A DNA stretch of 46,781 nucleotides from Humimonas sp964465015. GTDB lineage: Bacteria > Gemmatimonadota > Gemmatimonadetes > Palauibacterales > Palauibacteraceae. Below the pieces are notes generated by a model. It did not search any database. It saw nothing but the letters and a program-made list of their open reading frames with translations, and was not told the origin of the DNA. Where the stretch lies: positions 1-46,781 of the forward strand of contig CAYXHP010000077.1 of the NCBI GenBank assembly GCA_964465015.1. Reading direction: 5' to 3'. A program made the translations under genes and the position numbers. Positions 8,051 to 16,709 of the stretch are shown here, piece by piece; the first letter of the stretch is position 1; every line of letters begins with the position of its first letter.

Positions 8051-9396
8051 CCGGGAGCGGCGCGCCGGGTCGCACGCTTCGTGCGGTGGCCCGGCTCGCC
8101 GCGGCTCTCTCGCTGCTGTCCGCCTGCGCCAAGGAGGAACCCCCTCCGGGCGCGCTGCCCGACACGCGCCCTCCGCAGGTGGTGAGCACGACGCCGGCCC
8201 AGGATTCGGTGGTCCCGGGCTTCCACGGCGACCTCGACATCCGCTTTGACGAGCCGATCCAGCCACCGAGCGACCTGGAGCAGAACCTGGACGCGTCTCC
8301 GGCGGGACAGTACCGGGTCGGAGCTGGCTTCTCCGATCTCAAGATCCATCCCTCCGGCGGCTGGTTCCCCGGGGCCGTGTACGTGGTCCGGGTTCCGGCG
8401 GGGATCCCGGACCTGCTCTCCAACCGCACCGCCGAACCGATCCAGGTCGTGTTCTCGACCGGCCCGACCATCACAGGTACCCGGGTGAGCGGCCGGATCA
8501 CCGACCGGATCACCGGGGGGAAGGTGCTGGGAGCTCGCGTGCTCTTCGAGCACACGGGCGACTCGATTCCCTACACGGCCGTCTCGGACACGGGCGGTCG
8601 GTTCTCGCTCCCGGCGCTCCCCACAGGCACGTACCGCGCATTCGGCTTCCGGGATCTCAACCGGGACCTCGAGCTCGAGCGTAGCCTGGAACCCTACGAC
8701 AGCGCTCGCTTCGACCTCCCCGACACCACCTCGAGCGCCGCGTTGGACCTGCGGCTGGTCGAGCCCGACAGCACGCCCCCGAGTCTCGTGCGTGCCTCCG
8801 CCCTCGACAGCCTGACCGTCGAATTGGACTTCGACGACTACCTCGATCCGTCGCAGGCGCTGGACTCGGTGCAGATCGCGGTGCGCGACACGGCGACCGG
8901 AGCCACGTGGCCCGTGGCCCGCGTGACGCCCCGGCCGGCCTCCACGTCCCCGCTCGGCGGCCCCGGCCCCGCCCCCATGGGCGTCGGCGCCACGCGTCCG
9001 GACACGGGCGTCGTCGGAGCGGACACGGGGAGCGTGTCTCGGGATACGACCGGGGGCGCGCGTCTGGACACCGGGGTCATCCGTTCGGACTCGGGTGCCG
9101 CTCCCCCGGACACGGGTCCGGCGGCGAGCTCGGTCCCGACCCGCGCGGCGGACACGAGCCGCGGCGGCAGGGCCGAGGCCGGTGTCCCGGAAGGGACGCC
9201 TCCTCCGGCGGCGCCCGACACCTCTGGTCTGCCGGTGCAGGCCCTCCTCGCCCGCCTGGGTCGGCCTCTCGGCTCCGGGACCTACCGGGTGACGGTATCG
9301 GGCGTGCGCAACCTGCGGCACCTGGTCGGCGGGGGCGACACGCTGTTCGCCTATCCGCCGCCCGACACGGTCGCCCGCCCCGGAGGCGGCCGGTGA
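8047..9396 (+). CDS. Ig-like domain lipoprotein (449 aa)
   Basis: The protein starts with a signal peptide ending in a lipobox LSAC (Cys27), so it is a predicted lipoprotein. Residues of about 40-140 read as a bacterial Ig-like (SbsA-type) domain: PPQVVSTTPAQDSVVPG, DIRFDEPI, then VVFSTG. A carboxypeptidase-regulatory-like beta-sandwich follows at about 145-235 (GRITDRITGGKVLGARVLFEH, RFSLPALPTGTYRAFGFRDLNRD). A low-complexity linker with Asp-Thr-Gly repeats precedes the C-terminal part. The role is unknown, perhaps envelope architecture or substrate binding. GTG 8047 overlaps the valS stop, and the gene's TGA overlaps the selA GTG. Being sandwiched in a housekeeping operon is odd for a surface protein. 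Confidence 0.8.
   Translation: MTGSGAPGRTLRAVARLAAALSLLSACAKEEPPPGALPDTRPPQVVSTTPAQDSVVPGFHGDLDIRFDEPIQPPSDLEQNLDASPAGQYRVGAGFSDLKIHPSGGWFPGAVYVVRVPAGIPDLLSNRTAEPIQVVFSTGPTITGTRVSGRITDRITGGKVLGARVLFEHTGDSIPYTAVSDTGGRFSLPALPTGTYRAFGFRDLNRDLELERSLEPYDSARFDLPDTTSSAALDLRLVEPDSTPPSLVRASALDSLTVELDFDDYLDPSQALDSVQIAVRDTATGATWPVARVTPRPASTSPLGGPGPAPMGVGATRPDTGVVGADTGSVSRDTTGGARLDTGVIRSDSGAAPPDTGPAASSVPTRAADTSRGGRAEAGVPEGTPPPAAPDTSGLPVQALLARLGRPLGSGTYRVTVSGVRNLRHLVGGGDTLFAYPPPDTVARPGGGR
9001..9129 (+). repeat. Degenerate 21-bp coding repeat (Asp-Thr-Gly heptads)
   Basis: Six consecutive units begin with GAC/GAT-ACG/ACC/TCG-GGN. They start at 9001, 9022, 9043, 9067, 9088 and 9109, with spacing of 21, 21, 24, 21 and 21 bp. 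They encode DTGVVGA, DTGSVSR, DTTGGARL, DTGVIRS, DSGAAPP and DTGPAAS. The third unit carries one extra codon. This looks like an old minisatellite forming a flexible linker in the lipoprotein. Confidence 0.7.
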
Positions 9397-10793
9397 GCCG
9401 CGAGGACCCGCGCCGGGCTCTCCCCTCCGTCGATCGACTCCTGGACTCGGAGGCCGCGGCGGTCTGGGGGGAGCGCTGGGGTCGGGAGCGGCTGTTGGCG
9501 GCCCTGCGGGAGGCGCTCTCGCGCACCCGGAGCCGCCTGACCACGGAGGGGGCGGGGGCGCTCGATCCGGCCGGGGCGGTCCTCGCCCTGGCTCGAGAGA
9601 TCCTCGAAGCCGGCGACCGACCGTCGCTGGAGCACGTCCTCAACGCGACGGGCGTGGTCCTCCATACCAACCTCGGCCGCGCCCCCCTCGCCGATGCCGC
9701 GGCGCGCGCCGCGGAGGAGGCCGCGCTCGGCTATTCGAACCTCGAGTTCGACCTCGGCACCGGGACGCGCGGGAGCCGTTACGACCACTGCGCGGATCTC
9801 CTTCGCGAGCTCACGGGCGCGGAGGCGGCCCTCGTGGTCAACAACAACGCGGCCGCCGTGGCCCTGGTCGTCAACGGGCTCGCCCTGGGCCGCGAGGTGG
9901 TGGTCTCCAGGGGTGAGCTGGTGGAGATCGGCGGGTCGTTCCGCGTCCCGGAGATCGTCGAGCGGAGCGGGGCTCGGCTCCGGGAGGTCGGGACGACGAA
10001 CCGCACCCGGGAGGCCGACTACCGCGATGCCATCGGTCCAGAGACCGGCCTGCTGCTCAAAGTCCATCCTTCCAACTACCGGGTCGAGGGTTTCGTGGAG
10101 AGCGTGGCGCTGGAGAGCCTGGTGGCGCTGGGAAGGGAGGCCGGCGTCCCGGTGGCGCACGACCTGGGCTCGGGTCTCCTGCGACCGGACCTGCTGCCGG
10201 ATCTTCCCTCCGAGCCGGCTCCGGCCGACTCGGTGCGGGCCGGGGCGGACGTGGTGACCTGGAGCGGCGACAAGCTGCTCGGCGGACCGCAGGCGGGCCT
10301 CCTGGTGGGCCGGGCCGCGGTGCTGGAGCGGCTGCGGCGAAACCCGCTGCTGCGCGCCTTCCGCGTGGACAAGGCGACCCTGGCCGCCCTCGAGGCGACG
10401 CTCCGGCTGTACCGCGACCCGGCCCGCGCGTCGGCGGAGATCCCGGCGCTCCGGATGCTCGCAGAGGACGCCTCCTCCGTGCGCGACCGCGCCGACCACG
10501 CCCTGCGGGAGCTGGAGACGCCGCCGGGGGTGACGGTGCAGATCCGTGACATGCCTTCGGTGGCCGGCGGAGGATCCTTCCCGGGCGTCGAGATCTCCTC
10601 GGCGGGCTGGGAGGTCCGGGGAGTGGACGCGACGGAACTGGACGCCGCGTGCCGGCACGGGCGCCCCCCCCTCGTGGGTCGGATTCACGAGGGAGCCTTC
10701 CTCCTCGACTTCCGTACGCTGCTGCCGGGGGAGGAGACTCTGGCCCGGGAGCGCCTGATGGCGGCCCTCGGCCGCGTGGTGGGGGAGCGGTAG
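9393..10793 (+). CDS. selA: L-seryl-tRNA(Sec) selenium transferase
   Basis: SelA is a PLP enzyme that converts Ser-tRNA(Sec) to Sec-tRNA(Sec) using selenophosphate, the bacterial route to selenocysteine. The 466-residue protein matches the family's length. It has the N-terminal LPSVDRLL tRNA-binding region, the core NATGVVLHTNLGRAPL, and VVNNNAAAV near the PLP site. VGTTNRT and HPSNYRVEGF follow, then the PLP lysine in WSGDKLLGGPQAG (Lys294; Lys295 in E. coli from memory). The start is GTG 9393, overlapping the previous stop by 4 bp; the longer upstream open frame is a shadow. No selB, selD or tRNA-Sec lies in the window. The selenoprotein it would serve, FdhA, is encoded 10 kb downstream. 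Confidence 0.96.
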   Translation: MSREDPRRALPSVDRLLDSEAAAVWGERWGRERLLAALREALSRTRSRLTTEGAGALDPAGAVLALAREILEAGDRPSLEHVLNATGVVLHTNLGRAPLADAAARAAEEAALGYSNLEFDLGTGTRGSRYDHCADLLRELTGAEAALVVNNNAAAVALVVNGLALGREVVVSRGELVEIGGSFRVPEIVERSGARLREVGTTNRTREADYRDAIGPETGLLLKVHPSNYRVEGFVESVALESLVALGREAGVPVAHDLGSGLLRPDLLPDLPSEPAPADSVRAGADVVTWSGDKLLGGPQAGLLVGRAAVLERLRRNPLLRAFRVDKATLAALEATLRLYRDPARASAEIPALRMLAEDASSVRDRADHALRELETPPGVTVQIRDMPSVAGGGSFPGVEISSAGWEVRGVDATELDAACRHGRPPLVGRIHEGAFLLDFRTLLPGEETLARERLMAALGRVVGER

Positions 10794-10809
10794 CGGTGCG
10801 GACCGCGGG

Positions 10810-11397
10810 ATGAGATACTCGGCCGCGTTCCTGGACCGGGATGGGACGCTGATCGTGGATCGGGGCTACCTGGGCGATCCGTCGGGTGTGGAGCTGCTGC
10901 CCGGCGCCGCCCAGGCGGTGACGCTCCTCAATGCACGGGCCATCCCCGTGTACGTGGTGACGAACCAGTCCGGGATCGGACGCGGCCGGTACACCGAGGA
11001 GGACTTCTGGGCGGTCCACGACGAGATGGAGCGACAGCTGGCGCTGCGAGGTGCCGCGCTGGACGGCGTCGGCTTCTGCCCGCACGATCCGCGTCGCGCC
11101 CCCGCCTGCGAGTGCCGGAAGCCGGGCCTGGCCCTGTACCGGGAGCTGGCGGAGCACCGCGGCATCTCGTTGGCCGACGCCCTCTTCATAGGCGATCGGG
11201 TCCGCGATGTCCTTCCGGCCCTTCGCACGGGCGGGACGGGGTTCCTGGTGCGGAGCGCCGGGACGGAGCCCGGAGAGGAGCCGCCAGCGGGGATTCGCGT
11301 GGCTCCGGACCTGTGGCGGGCCGTGAGCCGGGCGCTGGGTCGGGCCGCAGGCCCGGCGGTCGGTGGATCGAACGAGGCCGACGACGATGAGCGCTAG
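10810..11397 (+). CDS. gmhB: HAD-family phosphatase, D-glycero-D-manno-heptose-1,7-bisphosphate 7-phosphatase type
   Basis: This 195-residue HAD hydrolase has motif I FLDRDGTL (nucleophile Asp9, acid/base Asp11) and motif II as VVTNQSGIGRG. The zinc-binding insertion CPHDPRRAPACECRKP with its C-x-H...C-x-C pattern is diagnostic of GmhB/HisB-type phosphatases. Motif IV is FIGDRVRDVLPAL. GmhB removes the 7-phosphate during ADP-heptose synthesis for lipopolysaccharide core. No gmhA, hldE or hldD lies in the window, so the exact sugar substrate is inferred; a histidinol-phosphatase or other sugar phosphatase role remains possible. It starts 16 bp after selA and overlaps purN by 11 bp. Confidence 0.85.
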   Translation: MRYSAAFLDRDGTLIVDRGYLGDPSGVELLPGAAQAVTLLNARAIPVYVVTNQSGIGRGRYTEEDFWAVHDEMERQLALRGAALDGVGFCPHDPRRAPACECRKPGLALYRELAEHRGISLADALFIGDRVRDVLPALRTGGTGFLVRSAGTEPGEEPPAGIRVAPDLWRAVSRALGRAAGPAVGGSNEADDDER

Positions 11398-12109
11398 CTC
11401 CGCCGCCGGGGCGGCGACCGGGAATTCGCCAGGGAACGAGGAGCGATCCGCCCGGGTGGCGGTCCTCGTGTCGGGCTCGGGGACCAACCTCCAGGCGCTC
11501 CTGGACCGGTTCCGCACGGGCGGCGATCCGGCGGCGCGCATCGTGGGCGTGCTGGCCAGCTCACCGGATGCGGGCGCGCTGGATCGGGCGCATCGGGCCG
11601 GCGTGCCCACCGCAGTGCTGGGCTCGCGCGAGGAGGACGCGGACCGCATCCGGACGGTGCTGGACGGCTGGGCGTCGAACCTGGTGGTTCTGGCCGGCTA
11701 CCTGCGAAGGGTCCCACCGGACGTCGTCCGGCGCTACCGGGGCCGCATGCTGAACGTCCATCCGGCCCTCCTGCCGGCGTTCGGGGGGAAAGGGATGTAC
11801 GGCAGGCGCGTGCACGAGGCGGTGCTGGAAGAGGGAGTTCGCGTCACCGGCGTGACCGTTCACTTCGTGGACGAGGAATACGATCGCGGTCCGATCGCGG
11901 CGCAGTGGCCGGTACCGGTGCTGGAAGGGGACGACCCGGAGCGGCTGGCGGCGCGTGTCCTGCGCGTGGAGCACCGCGTGCTCCCGGAGGTCGTCGCGGC
12001 CGTCGCGCGCGGCGTCGTCCGCCTGGACGAAGACGGCCGTTGCCGGTGGAGTGAGTCGTGGTTCGCGGGGGAGCGCTTCGAGATCGACGGAGGGGGCCCG
12101 TCCGGGTGA
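11387..12109 (+). CDS. purN: Phosphoribosylglycinamide formyltransferase
   Basis: PurN transfers a formyl group from 10-formyltetrahydrofolate to GAR in de novo purine synthesis. The core starts at about residue 23 with RVAVLVSGSGTNLQALL, the phosphate-binding loop. The catalytic NVHPALLPAFGGKGMYG contains the Asn-x-His pair, and HFVDEEYDRGPIAAQ contains the catalytic Asp. ATG 11387 overlaps the preceding gene by 11 bp. The roughly 22-residue N-terminal tail before the core is unusual, so a later start is possible. At 240 residues it is slightly longer than E. coli PurN because of both tails. It is directly followed by purH, the next formyl-dependent enzyme of the pathway. Confidence 0.94.
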   Translation: MSASSAAGAATGNSPGNEERSARVAVLVSGSGTNLQALLDRFRTGGDPAARIVGVLASSPDAGALDRAHRAGVPTAVLGSREEDADRIRTVLDGWASNLVVLAGYLRRVPPDVVRRYRGRMLNVHPALLPAFGGKGMYGRRVHEAVLEEGVRVTGVTVHFVDEEYDRGPIAAQWPVPVLEGDDPERLAARVLRVEHRVLPEVVAAVARGVVRLDEDGRCRWSESWFAGERFEIDGGGPSG

Positions 12110-12172
12110 AAGGCCGGACGGGGAAGCCGTGTGGAGGAGCCGGATCGTGGTTCAACCTGGACGGGGAGTGTC

Positions 12173-13765
12173 ATGCCGATCGCGTTGCTGAGCGTGTCCG
12201 ACAAGAGGGGAGTCGTGGAGTTCGCTCGTTCGCTGGTGGGCCGCGGCTGGGAGATCGTCTCCACGGGCGGGACGGCCCGCGCCCTCAGGGGCGGAGATGT
12301 CCCGGTGATCGAGGTCGCCGAGTTCACGGGGTTCCCCGAGCTGATGGCGGGGCGAGTGAAGACGCTGCATCCGGCAGTGCACGCCGGGATCCTGGCGCGG
12401 CGGTCGGTGACCTCCGACATGGAGGAACTCCGCAAGCACGATCTCTCCCCCATCGACCTCGTCGCGGTCAACCTGTATCCCTTCCGGGAGACGGTGGCCC
12501 GGGCCACCGTCTCCGAAGCCGAAGCCCTCGAGCAGATCGATATCGGGGGCCCGACGCTCCTGCGGGCGGCGGCCAAGAACCATCCGTTCGTGTGGGCGGT
12601 GTGCGACCCCGATGACTACGACACCGTCCTGGGGTCGATAGAGGGGACCGAAGACCCCGAGCTGCGCCGACGGCTCGCGGCCAAGGTGTTCCTGCACACG
12701 GCGGCGTACGACGCCGCCATCGCGGGTCACCTGGAGCCTCCGACGATCGGCGAGGGTCCGGTGGAGCTCCCGCGCGAGATCCTGTGGTCGCTCGAGCGCG
12801 TCCAGGTCCTTCGCTACGGGGAGAACCCGGACCAGTCCGCGGCCTTCTACCGGGATCCCTCGGTCGGGGCCTGGGGCCTTCCCGGACTCAGGCAGCTGCA
12901 GGGCAAAGAGCTCTCGTACAACAACCTCCTCGACGTGGATGGCGCGCTCCTGGCGCTGGGTCCGTTCCTGAACGGAGAGTCGGCCGCCTGCGCGATCCTC
13001 AAGCACACCACGCCCTGCGGCCTGGCGGTGGGTCGCACCTGCGCCGAGGCGTTCCAGAAGGCCCGGGCGTGCGACCCGATGTCGGCCTTCGGGTCCACCG
13101 TAGCCTTCAACGAGCCCGTCACCGAGGCCGCGGCCGAGGCCATGTCCGATCTGTTCGTGGAATGCGTCGTGGCGCCCGGCTACGCGGCGGCGGCGCTCCG
13201 GCTGCTCCAGGCCAAGTCCAATCTCCGGATCCTCGAGCCGATCGAGGGTGCGGACTTCGGGCGACCCATCGGGCATGTCCGGGCGGGTGTCGAGGTACGG
13301 GGCGTGCGGGGCGGCGTGCTGGTTCAGAGTGCTCCCGCTCCGGTGGACCCCGCCGCGATCGCCCGCGGCGAGGGGATCACGGTGGCGACCCGACGCCGAC
13401 CGACAAACGAGGAGTGGAAGGATCTCGGATTCGCGTGGGCCGCCATCCAGTCGGTCAAGTCGAACGCGATCCTGCTGGCCCGAGACGGGGCCACGATCGG
13501 CATCGGGGCGGGCCAGATGAGCCGGGTGGACGCGGTGAAGATCTCGGTCCGAAAGGCCGGAGAGGCCGGGCTCGAGACGGACGGGTGCGTCCTCGCCTCG
13601 GACGCGTTCTTCCCGTTCCGGGACAACATCGATGTGGCCGCCGAGGCGGGCGTTCGGACCATCGTCCAGCCGGGCGGGTCGATCCGCGACGAGGAGGTCA
13701 TCGAAGCGGCCGACGAGCACGAGATCGCCATGGTCCTCACGGGCCGCAGGCTGTTCCGGCACTGA
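12173..13765 (+). CDS. purH: Bifunctional AICAR transformylase / IMP cyclohydrolase
   Basis: PurH carries out the last two steps to IMP. The N-terminal IMP cyclohydrolase part (MGS-like fold) begins IALLSVSDKRGVVEFARSL with VSTGGTARAL and GRVKTLHPAVHAGIL. The C-terminal AICAR transformylase domain has RYGENPDQSAAFY, GKELSYNNLLDVDGAL, the ILKHTTPCGLAVG segment with the catalytic Lys-His pair, and SDAFFPFRDNID near the end. The length, 530 residues, is typical. ATG 12173 is preceded by GGGGAG. An upstream in-frame start would add 14 residues that do not look homologous. It is the last gene of the valS-selA-purNH run, 63 bp after purN. Confidence 0.97.
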   Translation: MPIALLSVSDKRGVVEFARSLVGRGWEIVSTGGTARALRGGDVPVIEVAEFTGFPELMAGRVKTLHPAVHAGILARRSVTSDMEELRKHDLSPIDLVAVNLYPFRETVARATVSEAEALEQIDIGGPTLLRAAAKNHPFVWAVCDPDDYDTVLGSIEGTEDPELRRRLAAKVFLHTAAYDAAIAGHLEPPTIGEGPVELPREILWSLERVQVLRYGENPDQSAAFYRDPSVGAWGLPGLRQLQGKELSYNNLLDVDGALLALGPFLNGESAACAILKHTTPCGLAVGRTCAEAFQKARACDPMSAFGSTVAFNEPVTEAAAEAMSDLFVECVVAPGYAAAALRLLQAKSNLRILEPIEGADFGRPIGHVRAGVEVRGVRGGVLVQSAPAPVDPAAIARGEGITVATRRRPTNEEWKDLGFAWAAIQSVKSNAILLARDGATIGIGAGQMSRVDAVKISVRKAGEAGLETDGCVLASDAFFPFRDNIDVAAEAGVRTIVQPGGSIRDEEVIEAADEHEIAMVLTGRRLFRH

Positions 13766-13913
13766 GGCCGCATCGGGTTCCACCGTGGCCGGCGTCGTGG
13801 GCCAGGCCGGCCCATGCATCGCCGGGGTGGCTCCACGTGTCTAGGTGGGGGTACGGGCGGCCGCCCACCGCGCGGCGGGCGACCCGAACACGAACCGTGG
13901 ACGGAGGAGAGGG

Positions 13914-15476
13914 ATGAGGAAGATCGCGAGGTCCGCGCTGACCCTGGCGGCGTATGCGACGCTGGGAGCGGCTGCGCTGTCGCCGGCCTCGGGCCAGGAG
14001 GTCCATACGTCAGCGCGTCGACAGGCGCTTCCCGATGCACTGGCGGACTCGGCGGCGGGCTACAAGGAGCCGCCCGCCTCCACGACGGAGCACACGATCA
14101 CCGTCCATGGCCAGAGCCTGCGCTACAGGGCCACGGCGGGGACGATCACCCTTCGGGACGACGATGGGAAGCCGACCGCGAGCGTGTTCTACGTGGCGTA
14201 CACGAAGACCGGCGTGCAGGACCTCTCGAAGCGCCCGGTCACCTTCGCCTACAACGGGGGTCCGGGATCCGCTTCCGTGTGGCTGCACATGGGCGCCCTC
14301 GGTCCCCGGCGCGTTGTGTTGGGCGACACGGCCCACGTCGCGCCGCCGCCCTACGGGCTGGAGGACAATCCGGACACGCCCCTGGATGAGACCGATCTCG
14401 TGTTCATCGATCCGGTGGGCACCGGCTACAGCCATCCGTTGGGGGACTCGAAGGGCAAGGACTTCTGGGGTGTGGACCAGGACGTCCGCTCGGTGGGTCA
14501 GTTCATCACCCGGTGGGTGCGGCAGAACGATCGCTGGAACTCGCCACGGTACCTGTTCGGTGAGAGCTACGGCACGACCCGCTCGGCGAATCTCGTGAAC
14601 TACATGCAGAACCACTACGACATGGACTTCAACGGAGTGGTGCTCACCTCCGTGGTGCTCAACTTCCAGACCATCGGCTGGGCGGCCGGAAACGAGCTCC
14701 CGTACGTCATGTATCTACCGTCCTACGCCGCGGTGGCGTGGTTTCACCACGTCCTCCCGGATCGCCCCGACTCCCTCGCACCCCTCCTGGACCGCGCGCG
14801 GAGCTTCGCGCTCGGGGAGTACACGCACGCCCTGGAGGAGGGCTCGAACCTGGGCGCACAGGAGCGCGCCGCCGTCCTCGACTCCCTGCACGCGTTCACC
14901 GGCCTGAGCAAGGAGTACCTGGACCAGGCCGACTTGAGGGTGGACAACAGTGAGTTCGAGAAGGAGCTCATGCGCGAGCACGGGCTCGTGGTCGGCCGCC
15001 TGGACGCCCGGTTCACGGGTCCGACCGGCGACTTGTTGGGAGAGCGTGCGCCGTACGACCCGCAGTCGGCCGCGATCAGCTCGGCGTTCGCGAGCGCGTT
15101 CCGGACCTACGTCCGGGAGGAGCTGGGCTATCGCACCGACCGACCCTACCAGGTGAGCGGCAACGTGCGCCCCTGGGACTGGAAGCATGGCCGCAGCTTC
15201 GGCTGGCCCGGCTTCACGGACGTGGCTCCGGACCTGGCCGAGGCCATGCAGCGGAATCCGCATCTGCAGGTCCTCGTGAACAACGGCTACTATGACCTGG
15301 CGACGCCATTCTTCGCGACCGAGTACACGATGGACCACCTGCGGCTGCCGGCGGACCTGCGAGGCCACGTGCACATGGCCTACTACCGGGCCGGCCACAT
15401 GATGTATGTGCGGACCGCGTCGCTCGAAAAGATGAAGGAGAACTTCACCCGGCTCATCGACGAAACGACCCACTGA
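13914..15476 (+). CDS. Secreted S10-family serine carboxypeptidase
   Basis: This 520-residue alpha/beta-hydrolase peptidase of MEROPS family S10 has an N-terminal signal peptide probably cleaved after ...SPASG. It is therefore exported, probably to the periplasm, to remove C-terminal residues from peptides. The oxyanion segment is TFAYNGGPGSASVWLHMGALGP, and the acyl-binding region includes FIDPVGTGYSHP. The catalytic triad is Ser218 in GESYG, Asp461 in NGYYDLATPF and His495 in RAGHMMY. ATG 13914 follows GGAGGAGAGGG. It is preceded by 148 bp with no clear promoter and followed by two strong hairpins, so it is probably its own unit. Confidence 0.93.
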   Translation: MRKIARSALTLAAYATLGAAALSPASGQEVHTSARRQALPDALADSAAGYKEPPASTTEHTITVHGQSLRYRATAGTITLRDDDGKPTASVFYVAYTKTGVQDLSKRPVTFAYNGGPGSASVWLHMGALGPRRVVLGDTAHVAPPPYGLEDNPDTPLDETDLVFIDPVGTGYSHPLGDSKGKDFWGVDQDVRSVGQFITRWVRQNDRWNSPRYLFGESYGTTRSANLVNYMQNHYDMDFNGVVLTSVVLNFQTIGWAAGNELPYVMYLPSYAAVAWFHHVLPDRPDSLAPLLDRARSFALGEYTHALEEGSNLGAQERAAVLDSLHAFTGLSKEYLDQADLRVDNSEFEKELMREHGLVVGRLDARFTGPTGDLLGERAPYDPQSAAISSAFASAFRTYVREELGYRTDRPYQVSGNVRPWDWKHGRSFGWPGFTDVAPDLAEAMQRNPHLQVLVNNGYYDLATPFFATEYTMDHLRLPADLRGHVHMAYYRAGHMMYVRTASLEKMKENFTRLIDETTH

Positions 15477-15484
15477 GCGAGCGT

Positions 15485-15515
15485 CCGGGAGCGCCGGCGG
15501 TGCCCGCGCTCCCGG
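15485..15515 (+). terminator. First of two tandem terminator hairpins
   Basis: CCGGGAGCG (15485-15493) pairs with CGCTCCCGG (15507-15515), 9 bp with a 13-nt loop, starting 9 nt after the peptidase stop codon. Confidence 0.55.
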
Positions 15516-15516
15516 G

Positions 15517-15547
15517 GAGCGCCGGCCGGGCGGACCGGCCGGCGCTC
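15517..15547 (+). terminator. Second tandem hairpin, perfect 13-bp stem
   Basis: 15517-15529 is the exact reverse complement of 15535-15547, with a 5-nt loop GCGGA, and is followed by TGTCC. It lies between the peptidase stop and the cox promoter and probably insulates the cox operon. Confidence 0.65.
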
Positions 15548-15582
15548 TGTCCATCCGGTCCGCGGGTCGTCCGGCGGCCTGC

Positions 15583-15611
15583 TTGACTGCCCCCGTAGGT
15601 CCCTCTACTGT
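15583..15611 (+). promoter_or_regulatory. Promoter of the caa3 oxidase operon
   Basis: TTGACT (15583-15588) and TACTGT (15606-15611) have a 17-bp spacer. Transcription would start near 15618, giving a leader of about 57 nt before ATG 15675. This makes the upstream in-frame TTG at 15621 an unlikely start. Confidence 0.65.
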
Positions 15612-15674
15612 GGCGCGTGCTTGAATCTTCCCCCACGGGAGGATCCCTCACCGGACAGGATCGCGGCGGGGCGA

Positions 15675-16700
15675 ATGCCATCGAAGAAGACGTGGTCGTG
15701 GAAAGCATCGGCGTGGATGCTCGGGCTGGTGCTCGTGCTGGGTCTTGCGGCGTGCACCGGCGCCCTGCCGCAGTCCACCCTCCATCCCATCTCCGACTTC
15801 GGTCACCGCATCGACGACCTCTTCCGACGAATCTTCTGGTTCGCCGTCGGGGTGTTCGTGGTGGTCGAAGGCCTGCTCGTGTACGCGGTGTTCCGCTTCC
15901 GGGATCGGGGGGAAGAGGGCCGTCCCGAGCCGGTGCACGGCAACACCAAGCTCGAGATCGCGTGGACGCTGGCTCCCGCCGTGATCCTGGTGCTCATCGC
16001 CGTGCCGACCATCCGGACGATCTTCGTGGTCGACGATCCACCGCCGGCGGCCGATGACGCCCTGCAGGTGAACGTGATCGGACACCAGTGGTGGTGGGAG
16101 TTCCGGTATCCGAGCCTCGGAGTCGTCACGGCCGACGAGCTCCACGTGCCGGTCGGTCGGACGGTGCAGCTTAACCTGACGTCGGCCGACGTCATCCACA
16201 GCTTCTGGGTGCCCAGGATCGGGGGGAAGAGGGATGTGGTCCCGGGACACCGGAACATGCTGTGGTTCACCGTGGACTCGGCCGGCGAGTATCCGGGGCA
16301 GTGCGCGGAGTTCTGCGGGGAGGAGCACGCGCTCATGCGGACCCTGGCCATCGCGCAGGATTCGGCGAGCTTCTATGCCTGGGCCGACTCGGAGAAGCAG
16401 GACGCCCGCGAGCCCACCGACTCCCTGGCGATCGCCGGAAAGCAGCTGTTCACCAACGGCATCTGCATCAGCTGCCACACGGTCCGGGGAACGCAGGCGC
16501 AGGGGGTGGTGGGACCCGATCTCACGCATATCGGCAGCCACAAGACCCTGGTGGCCACGGTGCTCCAGAACACTCCCGAGAACATGATGCACTGGATCGG
16601 CAATCCCGATTCGGTGAAGCCGGGCACGAAGATGAAGCTTCCGCGGCTGCCGGACGATCAGATCCGGAAGATCGTGGCCTATCTCCAGAGCCTGAAGTAG
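15675..16700 (+). CDS. coxB: Cytochrome c oxidase subunit II with fused cytochrome c domain (caa3 type)
   Basis: Subunit II receives electrons at the binuclear CuA centre and passes them to subunit I. The N-terminus has a lipoprotein-type signal (LGLAAC). Two membrane helices follow, then the cupredoxin domain with GHQWWWEFRYP. The CuA ligands are His175 (VIHSFW), Cys210, Cys214, His218 and Met221 (CAEFCGEEHALM). Fused at the C-terminus is a class I cytochrome c: heme attachment CISCH (Cys264, Cys267, His268) and axial Met320 in GTKMKLP. This fusion defines caa3 oxidases, which need no separate cytochrome c docking. ATG 15675 was chosen over TTG 15621 because of the promoter position. First gene of the cox operon; 341 residues. 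Confidence 0.95.
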   Translation: MPSKKTWSWKASAWMLGLVLVLGLAACTGALPQSTLHPISDFGHRIDDLFRRIFWFAVGVFVVVEGLLVYAVFRFRDRGEEGRPEPVHGNTKLEIAWTLAPAVILVLIAVPTIRTIFVVDDPPPAADDALQVNVIGHQWWWEFRYPSLGVVTADELHVPVGRTVQLNLTSADVIHSFWVPRIGGKRDVVPGHRNMLWFTVDSAGEYPGQCAEFCGEEHALMRTLAIAQDSASFYAWADSEKQDAREPTDSLAIAGKQLFTNGICISCHTVRGTQAQGVVGPDLTHIGSHKTLVATVLQNTPENMMHWIGNPDSVKPGTKMKLPRLPDDQIRKIVAYLQSLK

Positions 16701-16709
16701 GGAAGACGG

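Noticed and set aside
12152..13819. A 555-codon minus-strand frame over purH
   Set aside because: No homology-like sequence; purH on the plus strand is unmistakable.
15621..15674. TTG 15621 as the coxB start
   Set aside because: It lies about 3 nt after the predicted transcription start and adds a polar stretch before a normal lipoprotein signal.
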